A DNA stretch of 64,000 nucleotides, taken from the NCBI GenBank assembly GCA_028583415.1, contig CM053265.1, forward strand, positions 28,551,815-28,615,814, written 5' to 3'. Shown here piece by piece: positions 57,453 through 64,000 of the stretch. How positions within the stretch are numbered: the first letter of the stretch is position 1; each line of letters starts with the position of its first letter. The position numbers were made by a program, and so were the translations under genes. The stretch comes from Protea cynaroides. Taxonomy: Eukaryota; Streptophyta; Magnoliopsida; Proteales; Proteaceae. The notes beneath the pieces are model-generated. The model was not told the origin of the DNA. It ran no database searches and saw nothing but the letters and a program-made list of their open reading frames with translations.

Positions 57453-57559
57453 GTATGGTTTAAGCAAACAGACACAGCCTATTCAAGATACTGGTTGAAC
57501 TGTTGGATCATAGACGGTTCATCACACCATTCTGGTTGCTACGGAATTATTGTGTGACA

Positions 57560-60500
57560 TGATAATCCTTCCCATGAATGTGGGTGCCTACAATTCCCAT
57601 CCTTACACCTAATATGTTTGCTAATTGCAGAAAATAAGTTATTGCCAAATAATGAAAATATTCAAACATGGCAAGAAACAACATTATCATCTCAGATACG
57701 ACAATAAAGCATGTGAATCAATATAGCAGCAATCATGTGAGCACCAAGGTAACAGATATATATCCAATGGAATCTCATGTATTATTTCCAATTAAAGTAT
57801 ATCCCAATATGTCAAATCAGATCCTTGATTAATGGTCTCGAATTAATCTTTCTTCATTAATGTATTAAGATCAAATCCTCAATCTATGGTTAGATCTCTT
57901 GAAAATATTATCATTAAGATCAACACCTTTAGTTTCATCAATTCCACCAAGATCAAAGGCTAAGAACTCACATCAAGTTTAATCATAATCTGCCTAAGAT
58001 CCAATGGTTCAAATTCTTTTAAATCACTTCATCAAGATCGGATTAGAAAATCAATGGCTTAGATGACTCCTAATGTCAATCCAATGGTTCAAATATCTCA
58101 AAATCATAATCTAACCGTTCAGATTCATTTACATTAATCATCAAGAAAATCCGATGGTCCAAATTCATTTATATCACTGATGATGTCCATCCAATGGCTC
58201 AAATTCTTCTAAAACACAATATGATGAAAATTTAACGGTTTAAATCATTTTTGATGATAATCCAACCATTCAAATTTATTCCAATCACTCCCAAAGATAA
58301 TCTAACGGTTCAGATCACTTATCATGATAAATTATGATCAAATGATCAAATCAGAACTCCAAGATCAATGATCCTAATCCAGTCTCATCAAAATTCAAGG
58401 ATCAATGGTCCAATCAAAGTTCCAAGATCATTGGTCCAATCAAAGTTCCACATATGATCGAATCAATTTTAATTTCATTAAAATTCACATATGATCGGAT
58501 CAATTTCAATTTCATCAAAATTCATATGATCGGATCAAATTCCATTTCATCAAAATTCCACATATGATCGTTTCAATTTCAATTTCATCAAAATTCACAT
58601 GCTCGGATCAATTTTAATTTCATCTAAATTCCATGTATGATGGGATCAATTTCATTAAAATTCCAAGCATATAGATCAATTTCATTAAAATTCCAAGTCA
58701 TTGATCAAATCAATATCATTTAATTTCCACATAATTGGACCAAATCCATACAAATTCCACAATCGGATCAATTCAAACACATGGAATTTCAGTTATTATT
58801 AGGATCAATTTTTCACATGAAATTCTAGCATACTGGATCAAATTTATCACATGAAATTCAGCCATACTGGATCAAATTTCACATGAAAATTAGGCATCAT
58901 TGTTGGGGTTTATTGAATGGGGAATGACCAGCAGGTATTTTGAGGGATGGGTTGACGAGAAGTGGCTTGGTTTTTCAACTGTACAAGTGGTGACGGTGGC
59001 AGCTAGATTGAAGATGGTGTAGGGAAGGTTTAATGGAGGTTGGTTTGTAATGTGTGCAATCTGTTATGATGTTGTTAGGTTGCAAGAGGGATTATAGTGA
59101 GGTGTATGGTGGATGTACAAGGTAAGATGGATGGCCGTACAGGTCTGAGAATGGTTGTGTAAGTGAGTAAAAGAGGCTACATGGCCGTGGGGGTATATTT
59201 GGTTTGAAGTTCGGCCATGAGTTGGTTGGACAGGTGTGTTTCATTGGGTTTTCTTGGTGGAACTTGGCTGAAGGATAGGTGGATCAGTGGTGATAGATGG
59301 TGGTCGGTGGATGCATGGGCAGCAAGTGTGAAGGAGGATAGTGCTACAATGGGACGCAAATGTGACAACTCAATTTCAGCAAGGGAATCGGGTTGGAGTG
59401 GAAGCTGCTGTTTGGTTTTGTGCAGGTGTAGGATCGAATGGTGTTGCATGTATAAGGTGAAGGGGATTTACAGGTGGCTGTGAGTGTGGCTGGATAGATG
59501 GTTCGATGGTCAAGTGATAAGGCTTGTGATGAAGACAGGGGTGTTGGGTTTTAGGAGAAAGAATGATTGACTGGTGCTGGGTAACAGTTAAGAGTTAATG
59601 GACAGGTGAGAGTGCTTACCTCCTTCTCGATTCCTCTCAATCCCAGCTCTTCTTGTTCTATCTTCTTCTGCTTTCTTGTTCGATTTTCTTCTTTTCGTTC
59701 TATTCTATCTTTTTTTTTTCTTTATCGAGTCTACCCCTCCTCTCTTAGTATTCCCCTCCTTTTCTCAATCTCTCTCGATCGATTTCCCCTACCCTTTTCT
59801 CCTTCCCCATTTCTGAGTTTTTTCTCCCTTTTTTTTTTCTTTCCTAATCTATGCCTTTTTTTTTTTTTTTTTTTGTTTTTTGCTCTCACCGCCCTTTTTC
59901 TTTTCTATGTCGAGTTCCACCGACCCCATAGTTTTCATAGCTTCTGATTTTTTTTTTCAATTTTTCCTTCAATTCTTTCCATCTCTCAATCTTCTCTCTC
60001 TCAATTTTCTTTCCATTATCTCACTCAATATCTCTCTGCTGATTCTTTCTTTTCTCTTTATTTCTCTCCATTTAATTTCTTTCCAAATCCCATGGCTAGC
60101 TCTCCTAGATTTCCCTCTTTCCTTATTCTATTCAATCTGTCAATCTCTAAATGTCGATCTCTCCCTTTACTTTCTTTCCTAAACTACTGCCCTCTCACTC
60201 TTTATTTCCTATACGTTCTGGCCCTTTTTTCTTTCTTTATTTTCAACTCTTGGCCCAACCCATTATTCTTTTCGGATTCTTTCCATTCTCTCGGATCCCA
60301 CTATCTGATAATATACTATATGTATATACATACAATAATAATATATGATAATATATATTCCTAGTGTACATGCAGAGGGGTTGAACCGGTTTGGTCAGGA
60401 TTGGTCTAGATTGACTTGGGTTGGATCTATCATTTCATGGGCCATTTCAGTTGCAATTTCGCATGGAATCTTTTGACAACCATTGTCTTGGATTTTCCAT

Positions 60501-61249
60501 GTCCATTTCGTAGAGCACAAAAAATGGAACACATTGATACTTGAATCACTTGATTTAAATGTAAAATGGTCGTCTTATGAATTTCTAAAGTTTAAATAAG
60601 CCAATTTATGATAATTTCGGCTAGCAACTCTGCATGGGATGCTTCGGAGACCTCTGCCTAAAATTTTTCACGTCCATTTTGTAGAGCACCACAAATGAAA
60701 AATAATGGTACTGGAATCACCTCATTTAGACGTCGGATGAGCAAGATATGAGAAAATGAAGTTTAAATAATTAAACTTAAGATAATTTGCATGCAAGCCC
60801 CTAGATATTATTAATTTTCAGAAAATACTCTTATTCTTATTCCAGGACTAAAATCACCATATCTTCTTCGTTTGATAACATAATTGAACAATCTTGGTCT
60901 CATTTTGAAGGTATTTCCCAGACTTACGCATCCATGCAGGTTGTAGTCCATGTCCTTACTATGGGGTCCACCAAAAACCTTGTCAAAGTCGCAGCTAAGA
61001 TCCAAACCTTGCATTGGGATCCACCAACTTGCCATATGATTTCACTTAGACTCCGGGATATCGGGGATTATCTCAGTTCTTCTTAAGACACTATAGAGAG
61101 CATGCTAGGATTGATCGATTGTTGCTTTTAAGAGAGTTTCACTCACCTCCCTTGTATTTTTTAAACTTTCTCTCACATCTTCCACTTTGCTATCTACAGT
61201 TCGATAAGACTTTGTTCAGCTGGGGATCGCAAAAATGGGGTCTTTACAC
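57560..61249 (-). repeat. Element G: partial minus-strand LTR related to C
   Basis: Read on the minus strand it starts at 61249 with TGTAAAGACCCCATTTTTG and has C-like upstream blocks (60430-61249), an AT tract (60305-60360) and a polypurine block seen here as pyrimidines (59620-60300). At its left end 57575-57660 matches C near 9725-9830. It has no telo-box array. Element F cuts it; the rest is outside the window. No polypurine tract abuts 61250, so it is a 5' or solo LTR. Open frames at 59600-60360 are due to composition. Confidence 0.75.
57940..58900 (-). repeat. Degenerate repeats inside G
   Basis: First TCCAATGGTTCAAATTC-like units about every 40-60 bases (57960-58330), then units with TTTCATCAAAATTCCACATA and GATCGGATCAATTTC (58380-58750), then CACATGAAATTC units to 58900. 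Confidence 0.65.
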
Positions 61250-61789
61250 ATACATGGTGCAATAGAATGGTGGAATCGAACCTTCAAAAAATAAAAATAA
61301 ATATTTTTGCTGTACCAATACAAATAATTTGTTAGAGACCTTGGAATGACCCTATGAGTCTCAGATCATGGACCAATGTTGAGATCCGAAGGTTTGGAAC
61401 TCAAATCTAGAATTAAAAACATGAACTGTAATTTCGGTTAAATGGGCAATCAAAATGGTATCCAAAACTTAGTGTAGAAATTGAATTTAGAGCTCAAATT
61501 CCTTATTCAAATTTAAAAAAATACAAGAAACATGTTGGTGAAGTTTGGTGGCCATTGGACCACACTTTGACATGCAGTCGATGGGACTTACTGCATGACC
61601 TGGTTGTCGAGATGCGCGGTCGATGCCATTAGTCACACATCATTCTGACGTCAAAATATGGCCAAACATGGCTAGTGACTCTCAATAAATTATTTGGAAT
61701 TTATTACGACCTTAGAACCTAGAAATAGTATCTCTTCGATGCGGAAACCCCTTGTGCATCATGTATACCAGAGGTAGGTTTTGGTTTAC
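61250..61789. other. Unassigned DNA next to G
   Basis: About 540 bases without an ORF, repeat or motif I recognise. It may be the interior of an older element. CATAC at 61250 would be G's target duplication, which cannot be tested because the partner lies outside. Confidence 0.4.
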
Positions 61790-63390
61790 TGTCATAGCCC
61801 ATTTAAGTTAATAGGGCCTGATATCCGAGTCAACACTCATGGCAACCTGAATCTTCCAACGATCAAAAATCAAAATGATATACCTATAAATCCCACAGTC
61901 TACACATACAATGTCTACAATAATCAACAATAGATAATAATATTTGTAGCTGAACCATAGAGTTGCAACGGGATCATAATATAGAACAAGATGCTAATTA
62001 ATGTTACTTTAACATAAAAATTCTATTACGCCTTACAAATTGTTTCACAGTATCATTCATATTACATACATCCCAATTTAATAACTTGGATAAATCCAAA
62101 TATGTCCCTATAGATAGACCAAACCATCATCTATTCACAGACAGCAAAATCAACCGACAAGGTGCTAACTCAGGTCCCATAAATGCAATCCCTACAAGTA
62201 TAGCCCTTGACATGATCTTTTAGAGGAACCTCTCTAAAAAAAGCACCCTTAACATCATCAAGATCCATATCTACAGCAGTAGTAGAAGTACCTACAACCA
62301 AAGCTAAAAGAGATTTGATATCAAGGGGTGAGCTCCCATCCCAGCTAAGCGAGACGTCAAGTATCTAATGCAATCATATGCATCAATTTAGTGAATGCAA
62401 TACATAAGAAAATAAACAAACAATTATGAGTGACATACAAGTGTGTATGCAAATCAAGGTCGACCTATACCCTAGCAAGGATATGCCCCATACCATACCG
62501 CCTGAGCAATTGCCCCGTACTCCACCGCCTGAGCACATATACCCTTATCCCACTGACTGAGTACTCTATAACCCACCGCTTTGATGATATATACTTGTAC
62601 CCCAATGCTTGGATTAAATTCCCCTCGTTAAAGCACAAATCACTTGACTAAGTTGATGCATGGTAATGATAACATAACAATAAAAGGATCACACCCTAGC
62701 AGAGATCCTTGTTCTACTCCCATGGACTGACCGTGCCCCCACTAAGGTGTAATAGGGTATATGGCCATGTAGTGTACTCCCATACACTACATGATCGTCT
62801 ACCCCACAATACAATCATATCCAAATCAGTCAATCATCCAACATGGCATGTGCACACAATAAGTAAAACCATACTCCAGTACGAATTCCCATTCCACTCC
62901 CATGGACTGACCTTGTCCCTACAAGAGTATAGCATCCCCACGTGGCACGTGTATTATGCTTCCACATGCTACACACCCATCATATAGGGTCTCAAATAAG
63001 ATTGTACGCTAACAAAGATCCTTGACTCCCCACTCCCACGGTTCATTGTGTCTCTATTAATGTTCAGCCAATCTCGACGTGAATTCATAAAGTCCCCCAT
63101 TACATAAACCACCATACGTGAGTTATACCTGAACAAAGAACCCTGGATCCCCACTCCCATGAATCACTATGTCTCTACTAAGGTATCAGCCAACAATCAA
63201 ACACGTGGCCTATGTATTGTGCTTTTAGATGCCATACGTCCATCATACAATAATCAACATACATAGTTATTATTATAACGCAAATGCATGACTAGTTATA
63301 TACATTTCATTAGATGACATGTTATAAAAATAAAACAACATTCAGTACACAATAAGCACATGCTCAAACTCTATGTGACACGACCCCTTA
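61790..63390 (-). repeat. Degenerate LTR-like block, minus strand
   Basis: On the minus strand it ends GGGCTATGACA at 61790, like the Tekay LTR end GGGGTGTGACA. A GAGCTCACCCC stretch near 62330 recalls the GTGCTCACCC of the Tekay LTRs. Between 62690 and 63240 about four degenerate units of 130-160 bases carry AGATCCTTG and CACTCCCATGGACTGACC. No primer site or polypurine tract found. It may be an older Tekay-like family. Confidence 0.4.
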
Positions 63391-64000
63391 TGTCACACCC
63401 TAATTCTGCACCAACCAGAATGCTGTGATGAACCATCAATAAACCAACGGTTCAACCAGGATCTCGAATAGGCTATCCCCACCTTTGATAAACCAAAACA
63501 CATTCCACATTAATAATCAGAGTAAATACACAATAGCAGAAGTCTTACAAATAATAAACTGAGGTCCAGTCATGATAAATAATTAATATTCCATTTATCT
63601 CAAGTAACCAAAACATAATTTAATACATATTATAAATATCCAAATACGAAAATTAAACTCTAAGCATATCCACAGTGAAACACTCGCTTAACGAATCATA
63701 ATAGTCCTTTACAGCTTGCTCATCATAGTCGCCACCTATTCATATGTTGGGGTGTCAGAAAAATCTTCAACCATAATACCTGCAACATCAGAAACTAAAA
63801 TGAATTGCACGGGCGAGGGTCAGCTCTCCAACTCGAGCTCAGTGAGTAAAAAAAACAATGTAACAAACATATGCATGCATTCAATTCATATCTTTGGTCT
63901 GGTTCATAAGTTTGCAATGTGCTATAGAATGGTTCGGAGGCCGCCTCACCTCTATACACGAGTGTGTGAAGCCGCCCAATGAATATCAGCATTGCCATCC
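63391..64000 (-). repeat. Element I: end of a minus-strand D-like Tekay LTR
   Basis: Reversed, it reads the last 610 bases of an LTR of D's type: CTCACTGAGCTCGAGTTGG, the CTGATGTTGCA/GGT acceptor-like site (near 63780), and GGGTGTGACA at 63391. No primer site follows the LTR end, so it is a 3' or solo LTR; the body lies to the right of the window. Confidence 0.85.

Larger units (their letters stand above)
53739..57559 (+). repeat. 3' LTR of element F, with a solo LTR inside
   Basis: TGTAAAACCC to TGTGACA. Without the insertion it is about 2307 bases. TATAAATA at 54089-54096; donor-like AAG/GTATGAA after 54240; the acceptor has decayed to GCAT/GT near 55643. The short ORF is interrupted by TAG just before the CECNSC end. 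The GATGCGGTGCGGTCCTA block is doubled (near 55060, decayed near 55365). It is inserted in G. Confidence 0.9.

Noticed and set aside
59606..60364. Serine- and phenylalanine-rich plus-strand ORFs
   Set aside because: They lie in the pyrimidine block of G's LTR and are due to composition.

Overview
This window is plant nuclear heterochromatin. I see no host gene, tRNA, rRNA or CRISPR array. Nearly all of it is LTR retrotransposons nested in one another. The evidence for a plant is the Tekay/Del-type chromovirus pol (FIDDILVYS reverse transcriptase, GPY module, C-terminal chromodomain), the initiator-Met primer site TGGTATCAGAGC, a Tat-like primer site TGGCGACTCCACTGGGGA, telo-box repeats and CpG-to-TpG decay. 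The species cannot be fixed from this stretch; nesting this deep suggests a large genome.

Layout. Element A (before base 1 to 52341, plus strand) is a Tekay chromovirus of about 11.7 kb once its insertions are removed. It sits inside the integrase region of another Tekay element, F. Element B (2387-33349, Tekay, target duplication CTGAG) is inserted in A's antisense ORF. Element C (6393-25428, target duplication CTTAC) is inserted in B. C is a 19-kb LARD-like element with 5-kb LTRs, no gag or pol, and many tandem-repeat arrays. Element D (36920-46898, target duplication AGATT/AGAGT) is a badly decayed Tekay element that splits A's protease just before its catalytic DSG. A's pol resumes at 46904 and ends with its 3' LTR (50119-52341). 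F continues to its own 3' LTR (53739-57559), which carries a 1.5-kb solo LTR (55944-57452, target duplication GTATG). F is itself inserted in G, a minus-strand LTR related to C (57560-61249). The right edge holds unassigned sequence, a degenerate minus-strand LTR-like block (61790-63390) and the end of a minus-strand D-like LTR (63391-64000). The order of events is G, F, A, then B and D, then C into B.

How the parts work together. Each Tekay element has an LTR promoter driving gag, protease, reverse transcriptase, RNase H, integrase and chromodomain. A second ORF runs antisense between the 5' LTR and gag. It is conserved as protein between A and B, leaves a trace in D, and in A has a TATA-like box on the minus strand. 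No pol here is intact, so every copy looks dead. C has only cis signals and would have needed proteins from a Tat-like partner.

Most worth a second look: the antisense ORF with its divergent promoter; clusters of CGACCCT/AGGGTCG in Tekay LTRs and beside that ORF; conserved splice signals that would remove about 1.3 kb from inside each Tekay LTR; and, in C, an array of about 75-nt units that fold as three-way junctions, with a diverged copy that changes the stem sequences but keeps the pairing. Boundaries were read by eye and may be off by a few bases.
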